A stretch of DNA of 54,226 nt from JBASRP01 sp044866075 (GTDB lineage Bacteria > Actinomycetota > AC-67), in NCBI GenBank assembly GCA_044866075.1, contig JBIOTQ010000097.1, forward strand, positions 1 through 54,226. Direction: 5' to 3'. Under the pieces are notes generated by a model. It ran no database searches. It saw only the letters and a list, made by a program, of their open reading frames with translations, and was not told the origin of the DNA. Both the position numbers and the translations under genes were made by a program. Shown here in pieces: positions 1 to 8,277 of this stretch (its first letter is position 1; every line of letters begins with the position of its first letter).

Positions 1-634
1 GACCGACGTCGTGATCGTGCCGTACCGCTCGCCGTTCCAGCTCGCGAAGATCTCGGCCTCGTTGGACCAGCTCTCCGGCGGACGGCTGATCCTCGGGCTC
101 GGTGTGGGCTATCTCGAGGAGGAGTTCAAGATCCTCGGGGCGCGTTTCGAAGACCGCGGCGCGGTGATGGACGACTCGATCGAGGTCCTGAAGCGCTGCT
201 GGACCGAGGAGTGGGTGCACATCTCGACCAAGTACTTCGAGGCAAAGGACGTGTCGATCTCGCCCCAGCCGGCGCAGCAGCCGCGGCCGCCGATCTGGAT
301 CGGCGGCAACTCGTGGCGCGCACTGCGCCGGGCCGTCGAGCACGCCGACGGGTGGACGCCCTTCGTCGGAGACCCAGACCACATCCGCGAGGCGTGGCGC
401 CGCGCGAAGGAGTACGGCCTGCCGGAGGGGAAGCCGTTCGACATCTCCATGCCGTTGGGTCGGGGCGTACACAAGGCGGACGGCTCGCTGGACGTCGATT
501 CGATCCTGCGGAAGTCGGAGGAGTACGCGGACGCCGGGGTGACAAGCCTCCGCGTCGGTTTCCGCGCGGAGACACCGGCCGAGTACGTTTCGAAGATGGA
601 GACCTTCGCGCGCGACGTGATCGCGCGCTTCTAA
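1..634 (+). CDS. F420-dependent luciferase-like oxidoreductase (5' partial)
   Basis: The gene runs in from the left edge; the open frame begins at base 2 and 210 residues are visible. The fragment carries the C-terminal two thirds of a bacterial luciferase-like (LLM) TIM barrel: the SGGRLILGLGVGY segment, a WIGGNS strand and an HADGW motif, all typical of actinobacterial LLM enzymes that use coenzyme F420 or FMN. Such enzymes transfer hydride to or from carbonyls, alkenes or alcohols; the substrate cannot be read from the sequence. It stops 11 bases before the next gene, whose ribosome site GGAGG lies at 636-640, so it is probably an upstream member of the operon that continues to 8254. Family sure, cofactor likely, substrate unknown. 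Confidence 0.9.
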   Translation, partial: TDVVIVPYRSPFQLAKISASLDQLSGGRLILGLGVGYLEEEFKILGARFEDRGAVMDDSIEVLKRCWTEEWVHISTKYFEAKDVSISPQPAQQPRPPIWIGGNSWRALRRAVEHADGWTPFVGDPDHIREAWRRAKEYGLPEGKPFDISMPLGRGVHKADGSLDVDSILRKSEEYADAGVTSLRVGFRAETPAEYVSKMETFARDVIARF

Positions 635-645
635 CGGAGGAACAC

Positions 646-1083
646 ATGAGCGACGAGGACATCCACCAACACGTCATCGACACAGGCAAGGGGACGTTCT
701 CTCTGCACGAGCTCGGCCACCTCATGCCCGGCATGGCCGAGATCATGCCGCTCGTCGGGGCACGGATCTGGAAGTGCTACTACGCGGGCAAGGCGAAGAA
801 CCAGCCGCTCGCGAAATTCCAGCTCAAAGAGGCCGTGAACCTGATGGAGAAGGGCGCCTTCTTGCGCCCGAAGTACCACGAGAACATGGACAAGTTCATC
901 GCCGAGGAGGTCGAGGCGGTGAAGAAGGCGATCGAGTCCGCGGATTGGGACGGCTTCGAGACCGCGTTCGCCGCGATGGTCGACGCCGCAAACGCCTACC
1001 ACGACTTCTACGACAAGAGTTTCCTGCAGTGGAAGGTCCCGAGCGAGCCGCCGCCGGACCTCGACATGACGCCGCGCCGATGA
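646..1083 (+). CDS. Conserved helical protein of unknown function, 145 aa
   Basis: I do not recognise a named family. The ATG at 646 is preceded by GGAGG at 636-640, and the longer frame opening further upstream overlaps the LLM gene and is not needed. The protein has no signal peptide or membrane segment and looks all-helical, with an N-terminal LHELGHLMPGM segment rich in His and Met, a central Trp/Tyr-rich helix, an RPKYHENM motif and a proline-rich tail ending in DLDMTPRR. The pattern suggests a helical bundle, possibly cofactor-binding. Its place directly before the thiolase-fold/DUF35 pair suggests a role in the same pathway. Confidence 0.85.
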   Translation: MSDEDIHQHVIDTGKGTFSLHELGHLMPGMAEIMPLVGARIWKCYYAGKAKNQPLAKFQLKEAVNLMEKGAFLRPKYHENMDKFIAEEVEAVKKAIESADWDGFETAFAAMVDAANAYHDFYDKSFLQWKVPSEPPPDLDMTPRR

Positions 1084-1090
1084 GCCGCGC

Positions 1091-2245
1091 ATGAACGACT
1101 ACCCGCGCGACGCGGCCGCCATCGTCGGCATCGGGCACACCGAGTTCTCGAAGAACATCGGGCGGCCCGAGCGCACGATCGCACTCGAGGCGATCTCAGC
1201 GGCGCTGAACGACGCCGGCGTGTCGGCGCACGACGTGGACGGGTTGGTGAAGTTCTCGCTCGAGAACACGATGGAGGTCGAGATCGCCCGGAACCTCGGC
1301 ATCCCAAACCTCACGTTCTTCGGCGACGTCGCCTACGGCGGCGGCGCCGGCTGTGGGGCCGTCGGGCACGCCGCGATGGCGATCGCGACCGGCGTCGCCG
1401 AGACCGTCGTCGTGTGGCGCGCGCGCAACCGCGGCTCGGGCGGCCGCCCGTGGGCGACGCGCGGGACGAACCGCGTCGGCGGCGAGTTCGCGTGGTTCCT
1501 GCCGTGGGGACTCTCGCGCCCGGTCGACCAGATCGCGATGCTGACGCGCCGGCACATGATCGAGTTCGCCTCGACGCAGGAGCAGCTCGGCGCCGTCGCG
1601 ACGGCTTTCCGCGAGCACGCGCAACGCAACCCGAACGCGATGATGCAGAAGCCAATGGCGATGGAGGACTACCTCGCGGCCCGCTGGGTGTCCGAGCCGC
1701 TGCGGCTCTTCGACTGCTGCCTCGAGTCGGACGGCGCGCTGGCCCTCGTGATGACGACGCCGGAACGCGCGCGCAACCTCAAGCAGCCGGCAGTTTTGGT
1801 GAGGGCAGCGTCGCAGGGCCTCGGGCCCGACCACCTGGTGATGGCGAACTACTTCACGCCGAACCCGATGGAGACGCCGGCGAAGTTCGCGGCACAGGAA
1901 CTCTGGCGGCTCGCCGACATGAGCGCGTCCGACATAAGCTGCGCGCAGTTCTACGACGCGTTCTCCCCGCTCGTCGTCATCTCTCTCGAGGAGTACGGCT
2001 TCTGCAAGCCGGGCGACGGCGGCCCGTTCGCGGCCGAGGGCAACCTGCGCCTCGGCGGCGCACTGCCCTCGAACACGAGCGGTGGCTCCCTATCCGAGGC
2101 CTACGTGCACGGCATGAACCTGATCCTCGAAGGCGTCCGCCAGCTGCGCGGCAGTTCAACGTCGCAGGTCGACAACTGCGAGACGGTCCTAGTGACGAGC
2201 GGCAACGGCGTGCCGACCTCGTCCCTGATCCTGAGGAAGCCATGA
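1091..2245 (+). CDS. Ltp2-like thiolase-fold aldolase (lipid-transfer/SCP-x family)
   Basis: This 384-residue protein has the thiolase fold but not the CxS nucleophile region of true thiolases; instead there is a GGGAGCGAVGHAAMAI segment near 83-98. It keeps Tyr288 (QFYDAF) and Tyr338 (SEAYVHGMN). In the steroid side-chain aldolase Ltp2 the two catalytic tyrosines, from memory Tyr294 and Tyr344, have the same 50-residue spacing. Ltp2 cleaves beta-hydroxy acyl-CoA side chains by retro-aldol reaction together with a DUF35 protein, and here the next gene is exactly such a protein, overlapping by ATGA. I infer a retroaldolase acting on a branched, possibly steroid-type, acyl-CoA. The alternative is a non-catalytic lipid-transfer protein. 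Confidence 0.93.
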   Translation: MNDYPRDAAAIVGIGHTEFSKNIGRPERTIALEAISAALNDAGVSAHDVDGLVKFSLENTMEVEIARNLGIPNLTFFGDVAYGGGAGCGAVGHAAMAIATGVAETVVVWRARNRGSGGRPWATRGTNRVGGEFAWFLPWGLSRPVDQIAMLTRRHMIEFASTQEQLGAVATAFREHAQRNPNAMMQKPMAMEDYLAARWVSEPLRLFDCCLESDGALALVMTTPERARNLKQPAVLVRAASQGLGPDHLVMANYFTPNPMETPAKFAAQELWRLADMSASDISCAQFYDAFSPLVVISLEEYGFCKPGDGGPFAAEGNLRLGGALPSNTSGGSLSEAYVHGMNLILEGVRQLRGSSTSQVDNCETVLVTSGNGVPTSSLILRKP

Positions 2246-2649
2246 CGACACCGACGCGACCCGTCCCGGAGTTCGACGACGTCACCACGCCGTTCTGGGA
2301 AGCCGCAGCACGGCATGAGCTGGTGCTGCAGACGTGCTCGTCATGTGGCGCGGTGCGCCATCCGCCCCGGCCGGTGTGCCCGGCCTGCCTGTCGTGGGAG
2401 CACGAGTGGAAGCCGGCGTCCGGCCGCGGCCGCGTCTGGTCGTGGGTCGTCGCGCATCCGCCGGTTCTTCCCGCGTTCGCGGAGAAGGCCCCGTACAGCG
2501 TGGTGGTGGTCGAGCTCGACGAGGGCGTCCGCATGGTGGGCAATCTCCTGGACGCGTCCAACGACGAGATCCACGAGGGGATGGCGGTCCAAGTCGCGTG
2601 GGAGGATGTCGAAGACGGAGTCACACTCCCGCAATGGAGGCCGGCGTGA
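2242..2649 (+). CDS. DUF35 zinc-ribbon/OB-fold partner of the thiolase-like aldolase
   Basis: This 135-residue protein has the DUF35 layout: an N-terminal helix, a zinc ribbon with Cys32, Cys35, Cys46 and Cys49 (TCSSC and CPAC), then an OB-fold that normally binds the CoA part of the substrate (GRGRVWSWVV through the PYSVVVVELDEG strand). The start ATG at 2242 overlaps the stop of the thiolase-like gene, which fits translation coupling of a stoichiometric complex. In characterised systems the DUF35 domain, for example the C-terminal part of ChsH2, is required for Ltp2 activity. Here it stands alone without the MaoC-like hydratase domain of ChsH2. Assignment is strong; which CoA ester it binds is not known. 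Confidence 0.93.
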   Translation: MTTPTRPVPEFDDVTTPFWEAAARHELVLQTCSSCGAVRHPPRPVCPACLSWEHEWKPASGRGRVWSWVVAHPPVLPAFAEKAPYSVVVVELDEGVRMVGNLLDASNDEIHEGMAVQVAWEDVEDGVTLPQWRPA

Positions 2650-3473
2650 TGGACGAGAAGACGAAAGAGAGTCTGCGGATCTGGGACGCGCTGGCGCCCG
2701 GCTACGACCGGTTCCGCGCATACATGAGCGAGACGGAGAGTCCGGTCACAGAGCGCATGCTCGAGGCGATGGATCCTCGAGAGGGCGACACCATCCTCGA
2801 GCTGACGGCGGGTGCCGGCGAGGTCGGCCTCATGCTCGCCGAGCGCAGGCCCGACGTAACCGTGCTCATCACAGACTTCGCCCCGAACATGGTCGAGGTT
2901 TCCGCGAAGGCGGCAGAGAAGCGCGGCGTGAAGAACGTGCAGACACGCGTCGTCGACGCGCAAGCGATCGATCTCCCCGACCGATCCGTCGACGGCGTCA
3001 TGAGCCGCTTCGGCATCATGCTCATCCCCGACATCCCGAAGGCTCTGTCCGAGATCAGGCGCGTGTTGACCCCGGGCCGCACCCTCGCCTACGCGGTCTG
3101 GGGGCCGCTCGAAACGAACCCGTGGATGATGATGATGGGTGCGACGCTGATGCAGCGGGGGCACTTCACTCCTCCACCCGGCGGCGGCTTCTTCCCGCTC
3201 ACCACCGAGGACGAGAACCGGGCCATGGTCTCCGCGGCGGGCTTCGATTACGTCGACGTCGAGATCGTCGAGCATCCCCATATCTACGAGAACTTCGAGC
3301 ACTACTGGCAGATGTCGACCTCGCTCGCCGGTCCGATGGTCGAGATCGTGAAGGGGCTCTCGGACGAGGAACGCCAGGCCGTGCACGATCAGGTGCAGGA
3401 GTACAGCGCGTCGTTCCGCTCCGGCGACGAGTACCGGTTCCCGTCCCGACGCATCTTCGTGAGAGCGTCCTGA
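2649..3473 (+). CDS. Class I SAM-dependent methyltransferase
   Basis: A 274-residue Rossmann-fold methyltransferase. Motif I reads ILELTAGAGEVG (about residues 48-59), followed by an acidic DFAPNMVE strand end and the LSEIRRVLTPGRTLAYAVWG post-motif typical of the UbiE/Methyltransf_11 group. Its ATG overlaps the DUF35 stop (TGATG at 2647-2651). A second methyltransferase of the same broad class lies at 37171-37965. The substrate is unknown; in a degradation operon it may act on a pathway intermediate, or the fold may be used differently. It contains an unusual run of methionines (PWMMMMGATLM) in the cap region. Confidence 0.9.
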   Translation: MDEKTKESLRIWDALAPGYDRFRAYMSETESPVTERMLEAMDPREGDTILELTAGAGEVGLMLAERRPDVTVLITDFAPNMVEVSAKAAEKRGVKNVQTRVVDAQAIDLPDRSVDGVMSRFGIMLIPDIPKALSEIRRVLTPGRTLAYAVWGPLETNPWMMMMGATLMQRGHFTPPPGGGFFPLTTEDENRAMVSAAGFDYVDVEIVEHPHIYENFEHYWQMSTSLAGPMVEIVKGLSDEERQAVHDQVQEYSASFRSGDEYRFPSRRIFVRAS

Positions 3474-5557
3474 TGGCGCGCGAACCCGAGACCGACCTCC
3501 GCCTCTTCTTCCACCCGCGAATGATCGCGGTGATCGGAGCGACCGACGACAAGCGCAAGCCCGGTTACGCGCTGCTGATGAAGGTGAAGGCTCGCGCCGA
3601 GCGCGACGGCGCCACCGTCTACGGCGTGAACCCGCGCCTGACAGACATCGACGGGATCCGATGTTTCCCCGCGCTCGCCGACGTGCCCGGCGAGATCGAC
3701 GTCGCCGTCATCATGATCGGGGACGCCGAGAAGGGCCTGCGCGACGTCGTGGCCAAGGGCGCCAAGTTCGCGATCATCTTCACCGCCGGCTTCCGCGAGG
3801 TCGGCGAGGAAGGCGCGAAACGCGAGGAGGAACTCGCCAAGATCGCCCGAGACGGCGGCGTGCGTTTGTTCGGACCGAATACGAACGTGAACGCGTTCGA
3901 GATGTTCCCCGAGACGGACGGCAAGAAGCTCGCTCTCGTCACGCAGTCCGGCCATCAAGGCCGCCCGATCGCACAGGGGGTCGAGCTCGGCATCGGCGTG
4001 AAGTACTGGGCGCCGACCGGTAACGAGGCCGACCTCGAGTTCGCCGACTTCGTCGAGTACTTCGTCGACATCCCCGACGTCTCGGTCGTCGCCGCGTACA
4101 TCGAGGGCTTCAAGTCGATCCCGCGCCTGCGCCAAGCCGCCGAGAAGGCGGCCCGCGTCGGCAAGCCGATCGTGATGGTGAAGATCGGCCGGACCGAGGC
4201 CGGGCAGCGCATGGCGATGGCGCACACGGGCCACCTCACCGGCTCGGACGCCGCGACGAACGCATTCTTCCGCCAATACGGGATCGTTCGTGTCGACGAC
4301 CTCGACGAGTTGCTCGAGACGTCGGCACTGTTCACGCGGCTGCCGCGTCCGAACGGCGAGGGATTGTGCGTCTACGCGATCTCTGGCGGGACCGGCGCGC
4401 ATATGGCCGACCTGTGCGCGTGGGGCGGTCTGACGCTGCCGACGTTGACCGAGGAGTCGCAGCAGAAGCTGCGCGAAGCTATCCCCGACTACCTAACGGT
4501 TTCGAACCCCGTCGACAACGGCGCGCAGGTCGTTCGCAAGGGTGGGCTCAACAAGAAGTGCATCGACATCTGCCTCGACGATCCGAACATCGACATCCTC
4601 GTGTGTCCGATCACCGGGATCCTGCCCTCGATGTCGAAGGTCGTCGCCGGCGACATCGTCGACGCCTACAGGGAAGCGAAGAAGCCGGTCATCGTTATCT
4701 GGGGCTCGCCGGTGACCGACGAGGAGGGCTACCGCATCCTCGTCGAAGGCGGCGTCCCCATGTTCCGCTCTTTCCGTTCGTTCGTCGTCGGCCTGCGACG
4801 GTACCTCGACTACTGGCGCTTCCTGGAGCGCTTTGAGGAACGGCGGATCTCACCGCCGCGGATCCCTTCAGGATTCGAGACGATGCTCGCAGGCGCCGGC
4901 CCTCTATCCGAGTTTGACTCGGCGTCGCTCGCCGCCCAGTACGGGGTGCCCTTCCCGATGAGCGCCCTTTGCGAAACTGAAGAACAGGCCGTCGAAGCGG
5001 CCGCGAAACTCGCGGACCCGGTCGTCATGAAGGCGTGTGGAGCGGGGATCCTCCACAAGACCGAAGCGGGGCTCGTGCGTGTCGGCGTCCCACAGTCCGA
5101 GGTAGCAGCGACCTTCCGCGCGCTCGACGAGGCAGGGCGGGCACACGCCGGTGATGCGGGCTACGACGGTGTGCTCGTTCAGGAGAAGGCCGCACACGGC
5201 GAAGAGATCATCGTCGGCTTCTCCGAGGATCCTCAGTTCGGGCCGGTCGTGCTGTTCGGTCTCGGCGGCGTCTTCGTTGAGGTCCTCAAAGACGTGGCCC
5301 TGCGCGTCGCCCCGCTGACGCGCGCCGACGCGGAGGAGATGATCCGTGAGGTGAAGGGCTTCCCGCTTCTCGACGGCGCCCGTGGGCGTCCGAAGGCCGA
5401 CGTGGACGCGCTCGCGGACCTCATCTTAAACGTCTCACGGATAGCGACCGAGCTGGGCGGTCACGTTGGCGAATTCGACCTGAATCCGGTGCGCGTGCGT
5501 CCCGTGGGCCAAGGCGTCGTTGCACTCGACGCGCTCGTCGTCCGGAAATCATCGTGA
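3473..5557 (+). CDS. ADP-forming acyl-CoA synthetase, fused alpha-beta type
   Basis: This 694-residue protein has the order CoA-binding Rossmann domain (about 10-135, with MIAVIGATDD and GPNTNVN), succinyl-CoA-ligase-like domains (about 150-450) and a C-terminal ATP-grasp domain (about 470-690). The phosphorylated histidine of this family is expected at His251 in MAHTGHLTGSD. The enzymes interconvert acyl-CoA + ADP + phosphate with acid + CoA + ATP, so it could activate an acid or recover ATP from the released short acyl-CoA. The ATG overlaps the methyltransferase stop. Two features are non-standard: the ALVTQSGHQGRP region has HQG where related enzymes usually have small residues, and the helper loop has His254 (TGHLTG) where TGALAG is usual. 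Confidence 0.92.
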   Translation: MAREPETDLRLFFHPRMIAVIGATDDKRKPGYALLMKVKARAERDGATVYGVNPRLTDIDGIRCFPALADVPGEIDVAVIMIGDAEKGLRDVVAKGAKFAIIFTAGFREVGEEGAKREEELAKIARDGGVRLFGPNTNVNAFEMFPETDGKKLALVTQSGHQGRPIAQGVELGIGVKYWAPTGNEADLEFADFVEYFVDIPDVSVVAAYIEGFKSIPRLRQAAEKAARVGKPIVMVKIGRTEAGQRMAMAHTGHLTGSDAATNAFFRQYGIVRVDDLDELLETSALFTRLPRPNGEGLCVYAISGGTGAHMADLCAWGGLTLPTLTEESQQKLREAIPDYLTVSNPVDNGAQVVRKGGLNKKCIDICLDDPNIDILVCPITGILPSMSKVVAGDIVDAYREAKKPVIVIWGSPVTDEEGYRILVEGGVPMFRSFRSFVVGLRRYLDYWRFLERFEERRISPPRIPSGFETMLAGAGPLSEFDSASLAAQYGVPFPMSALCETEEQAVEAAAKLADPVVMKACGAGILHKTEAGLVRVGVPQSEVAATFRALDEAGRAHAGDAGYDGVLVQEKAAHGEEIIVGFSEDPQFGPVVLFGLGGVFVEVLKDVALRVAPLTRADAEEMIREVKGFPLLDGARGRPKADVDALADLILNVSRIATELGGHVGEFDLNPVRVRPVGQGVVALDALVVRKSS

Positions 5558-5781
5558 CGATCGCAGCAACCAAGGCTGAGGCTCTGAGGTCATGGGGCGC
5601 CGCAGCGGTTTTCGGCGCAGCCTCCTTACTGCTGGGTTGGTTCTACGCCCGCGAATCTGTTCGCCCGCCCTCCAGGACTGCCGGGTTCTTCAGATCTCAG
5701 GCGCGCTTGTTGTTCTGGGTGGGTGGGGCTTTCCTATTGGTTGGATCTGTCGGGTTCCTTGTTCGACTGACTTTGTCTTAG
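5554..5781 (+). CDS. Small two-helix membrane protein, 75 aa
   Basis: A GTG start at 5554 overlaps the stop of the ligase gene (GTGA), which favours this frame over the alternative frame opening at 5592. The product has two hydrophobic segments, about residues 15-31 (AAAVFGAASLLLGWFY) and 53-70 (LFWVGGAFLLVGSVGFLV), joined by a short basic loop, so it should be a small inner-membrane hairpin. No family recognised. The DNA is visibly more T-rich than its neighbours, suggesting a different history or relaxed codon choice in a membrane segment. It ends 4 bases before the SRPBCC gene. Confidence 0.75.
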   Translation: MTIAATKAEALRSWGAAAVFGAASLLLGWFYARESVRPPSRTAGFFRSQARLLFWVGGAFLLVGSVGFLVRLTLS

Positions 5782-5785
5782 CGAT

Positions 5786-6253
5786 ATGAGAGAGCACCGC
5801 TTCACCCTCGAGATCCCGCACCCCGTCGAGAGGGTGTGGGCGCTTTTCCAGCGCTACGACCTGTGGACGCAGTACGCGCCGATGGTCGTCGACGTGCAAG
5901 TCATCCATCCGGGCGACGCGAACGGCAACGGCTTGCTCCGGCGGGTCATATACAAGATGCCGTTGGGGCGCCGCGGGTCCGCGCTCGAGCTCGTCACCGA
6001 CGTCAAGGAGAACAGCGGCTACACGTACACGATGATCTCGCGCCGGCCCGGCAACGATCAGACTGGCCGCGTCACGCTCGAACCGATCGGCGCCGACAAG
6101 ACGCTCCTGCGGTTCGAGGAGCGCTACAACCTCACCAGCCCGATCTTCAGACTCTTCGAGGCACAGATCTACCGCTTCATCAACAAGCAGAACGAAGATT
6201 CGATGCGCCGGGCCTCGGAATGGCTTTCGAAGCACCCCGAGTTCCATAGTTAG
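5786..6253 (+). CDS. SRPBCC (START-like/polyketide cyclase) family protein
   Basis: A 155-residue protein starting FTLEIPHPVERVWALFQRYDLW, the usual first strand and helix of the SRPBCC helix-grip fold, followed by a long antiparallel sheet and a C-terminal helix (about 125-150). These proteins hold hydrophobic ligands and act as cyclases, hydratases or carriers. Placed between the small membrane protein and a P450, it may bind the hydrophobic substrate or an intermediate. No catalytic residue can be assigned. It ends 2 bases before the P450 start, so the pair is likely co-translated. Confidence 0.85.
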   Translation: MREHRFTLEIPHPVERVWALFQRYDLWTQYAPMVVDVQVIHPGDANGNGLLRRVIYKMPLGRRGSALELVTDVKENSGYTYTMISRRPGNDQTGRVTLEPIGADKTLLRFEERYNLTSPIFRLFEAQIYRFINKQNEDSMRRASEWLSKHPEFHS

Positions 6254-6255
6254 GC

Positions 6256-7434
6256 GTGCGAACCGCCGCCGACATCTACTCGCCGGACGTCTACGCCGAC
6301 GGTCCGCCGCACGAACTGTTCGCCGAACTACGACGCACGCAGCCGGTCTTCTGGCAGGAGATCCCGAATAAGCGCGGCTATTGGGCCGTACTGCGCTACG
6401 AGGACGTCGTCCACGTCGCGCGCGAGCCGGTGCTCTTTTCGGCCGCCGCCGGTGGGATCGTCCTCGAGGACCTCACCGAGGAGCAGCTCGAGATGATGCG
6501 GATGATGCTCCTCTCGATGGACCCGCCGCGGCACCGCGACTACCGCCGGCCTTTGGCGTCGAGCTTCCATGCAAAGGTGATCGCCGGCCTCGAGGATCAG
6601 GTCCGGTCGATCACGCGCGAAATCATGGCCTCGGCCGGCGACCAGGGCCACGTCGAGTTCGTCCACGACGTAACGGCAAAGTTGCCCTCGCAGGTCATCG
6701 GCGAACTGATGGGACTGCCGCGCGAGGATTGGCCGAAGATCCAGGGTCTCGCGGAACAGGTCACCGGCGAGGTCGAGCAAGCCGCGACCGCGTCGATAGA
6801 GATGGCGATGTACGCGATCGGCTTCGCGCAGCTGCGTCGGACCGAAGCGCCGCGCGAGGATCTCACGAACCTGATCCTGTCCGAAGAGTTCGGCGGGCAG
6901 CCGATGAGCGACATCGACTTCGGAAGCTTCTTCGTCCAGCTCGTCACCGCGGGCAACGACACGACGAAGACGATGCTCTCGTCGGGCCTGCTCGCGCTCA
7001 TCCAGCACCCGGATCAGATGGAGGAGCTCCGCGCGGATCCGTCGCTCACGACGAAAGCGGTAGACGAGATCCTCCGCTGGGCGAACCCGATCCACTACTT
7101 CCGACGCACCGCGACCGAAGATACGGAGCTCGGCGGTACCGCCATCAAGGCAGGCGACAAGATCGCGATGATCTTCACGTCCGCCAACCGCGACGAGGCC
7201 GTCTTCGACGACCCGCAGCGCTTCGACATCCACCGCGACCCGAACCCGCATCTCGCGTTCGGGACCGGCGAGCACGCGTGTATCGGCCTGCACCTCGCGC
7301 GTCTGGAAGGCCGTGTCTTCTTCGAGGAGCTGCTCGCCACTTTCCCGGCGATCGAGCTCACCGGCCTGCCGGTCCGGCTGCGTTCGAATCTCAACAATGC
7401 GTTGACGTCTCTCCCCGTGCGGCTGGCCCGCTGA
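6256..7434 (+). CDS. Cytochrome P450, CYP125/124-like class
   Basis: A 392-residue soluble bacterial P450 with GTG start two bases after the previous stop. The I-helix oxygen-activation motif is AGNDTT at residues 232-237, the K-helix has EILRW, and the haem loop FGTGEHACIGLHLAR places the thiolate ligand at Cys342. The AGNxTT form with the following helix resembles CYP124/CYP125-type enzymes that hydroxylate terminal methyl groups of sterols or methyl-branched lipids in actinobacteria; this is a resemblance, not a proof. It needs ferredoxin and a reductase, neither of which is in the window. In the operon it would prepare side chains for the ligase and aldolase encoded upstream. Confidence 0.95.
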   Translation: MRTAADIYSPDVYADGPPHELFAELRRTQPVFWQEIPNKRGYWAVLRYEDVVHVAREPVLFSAAAGGIVLEDLTEEQLEMMRMMLLSMDPPRHRDYRRPLASSFHAKVIAGLEDQVRSITREIMASAGDQGHVEFVHDVTAKLPSQVIGELMGLPREDWPKIQGLAEQVTGEVEQAATASIEMAMYAIGFAQLRRTEAPREDLTNLILSEEFGGQPMSDIDFGSFFVQLVTAGNDTTKTMLSSGLLALIQHPDQMEELRADPSLTTKAVDEILRWANPIHYFRRTATEDTELGGTAIKAGDKIAMIFTSANRDEAVFDDPQRFDIHRDPNPHLAFGTGEHACIGLHLARLEGRVFFEELLATFPAIELTGLPVRLRSNLNNALTSLPVRLAR

Positions 7435-7450
7435 CCCCGGAGGTCCACAC

Positions 7451-8254
7451 ATGTCCTTCGTCCAGATCGATAAGCCGCGCGACAACGTCACCCTGATCAC
7501 GCTCAACCGGCCGGAGCGCATGAACGCGATGGCCTTCGACGTGATGATCCCATTCCGCGAGGCTCTGGAGGAGGTGAGTCTCGACAACGACACGCGCGTC
7601 GTCGTCGTCACCGGCGCCGGAGGGGCGTTCTGCGCGGGAGCCGACCTCGAAGACCCCGGGATGGTGCCGAACATCGACGGCCTCACCGTCACGACGATCG
7701 CGCATCGCGCGCTCGAGCTGCTCGACGACGTGATAATCGCGATCCGCCGGATGCACCAACCAGTCATCGCCGCCGTTAACGGCCCGGCGATCGGGGGCGG
7801 CCTCTGCCTCGCCCTTGCGTGCGACATCCGTGTTGGGTCGACCGACGCATACTTCCGCGCGGCCGGTATCAACAACGGCCTGACCGCGAGCGAGCTCGGC
7901 GTCAGCTACCTGCTTCCCCGCGCGATCGGCTCGTCGTGCGCGTTCGACATCATGTTGACGGGCCGCGATGTCGACGCGGCCGAAGCGGAGCGGATCGGTC
8001 TGGTCTCGCGCGTGACCCAGCCGGAATCTCTCCTCGACGCCTGCTACGAGACCGCCGAGCGCATCATCGGCTTCAGTCGCATCGGCATCGAACTGACGAA
8101 GAGGATGCTGTGGTCGAGCTTCGAAGCCGGGAGCCTCGCCGCGCACATGGATCATGAGGGAACCGCTCAGCTCTACGTACGGCTGACGACGCAGAACTTC
8201 GAAGAGGCCGTCCGGGCCCGCAAGGAGAAGCGCCCGCCCGTCTTCCGCGACTAG
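7451..8254 (+). CDS. Enoyl-CoA hydratase/isomerase family protein
   Basis: A 267-residue crotonase-fold protein with the oxyanion-hole strands GAGGAFCAGADL and VNGPAIGGGLCLALACD. Both acid-base glutamates of classical hydratases are missing: the GGGCELA glutamate is Cys (GGGLCLA) and the QPE glutamate lies in FRAAGI. A Glu is present a little later in LTASELG. It may therefore be an isomerase, a hydrolase, or a hydratase using another base. The ATG at 7451 has a good ribosome site (GGAGG at 7439-7443). It is the last gene of the first operon and is followed by a weak hairpin at 8255-8277. Confidence 0.92.
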   Translation: MSFVQIDKPRDNVTLITLNRPERMNAMAFDVMIPFREALEEVSLDNDTRVVVVTGAGGAFCAGADLEDPGMVPNIDGLTVTTIAHRALELLDDVIIAIRRMHQPVIAAVNGPAIGGGLCLALACDIRVGSTDAYFRAAGINNGLTASELGVSYLLPRAIGSSCAFDIMLTGRDVDAAEAERIGLVSRVTQPESLLDACYETAERIIGFSRIGIELTKRMLWSSFEAGSLAAHMDHEGTAQLYVRLTTQNFEEAVRARKEKRPPVFRD

Positions 8255-8277
8255 GCCCCTCAGCAGGGCGTTTGTTG
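8255..8277 (+). terminator. Weak terminator-like hairpin
   Basis: Directly after the stop codon a GCCC/GGGC stem (8255-8258 with 8266-8269, 7-base loop) is followed by the T-rich stretch GTTTGTTG. The stem is short, so this is at most a weak intrinsic terminator separating the operon from the independently promoted P450. Confidence 0.3.
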
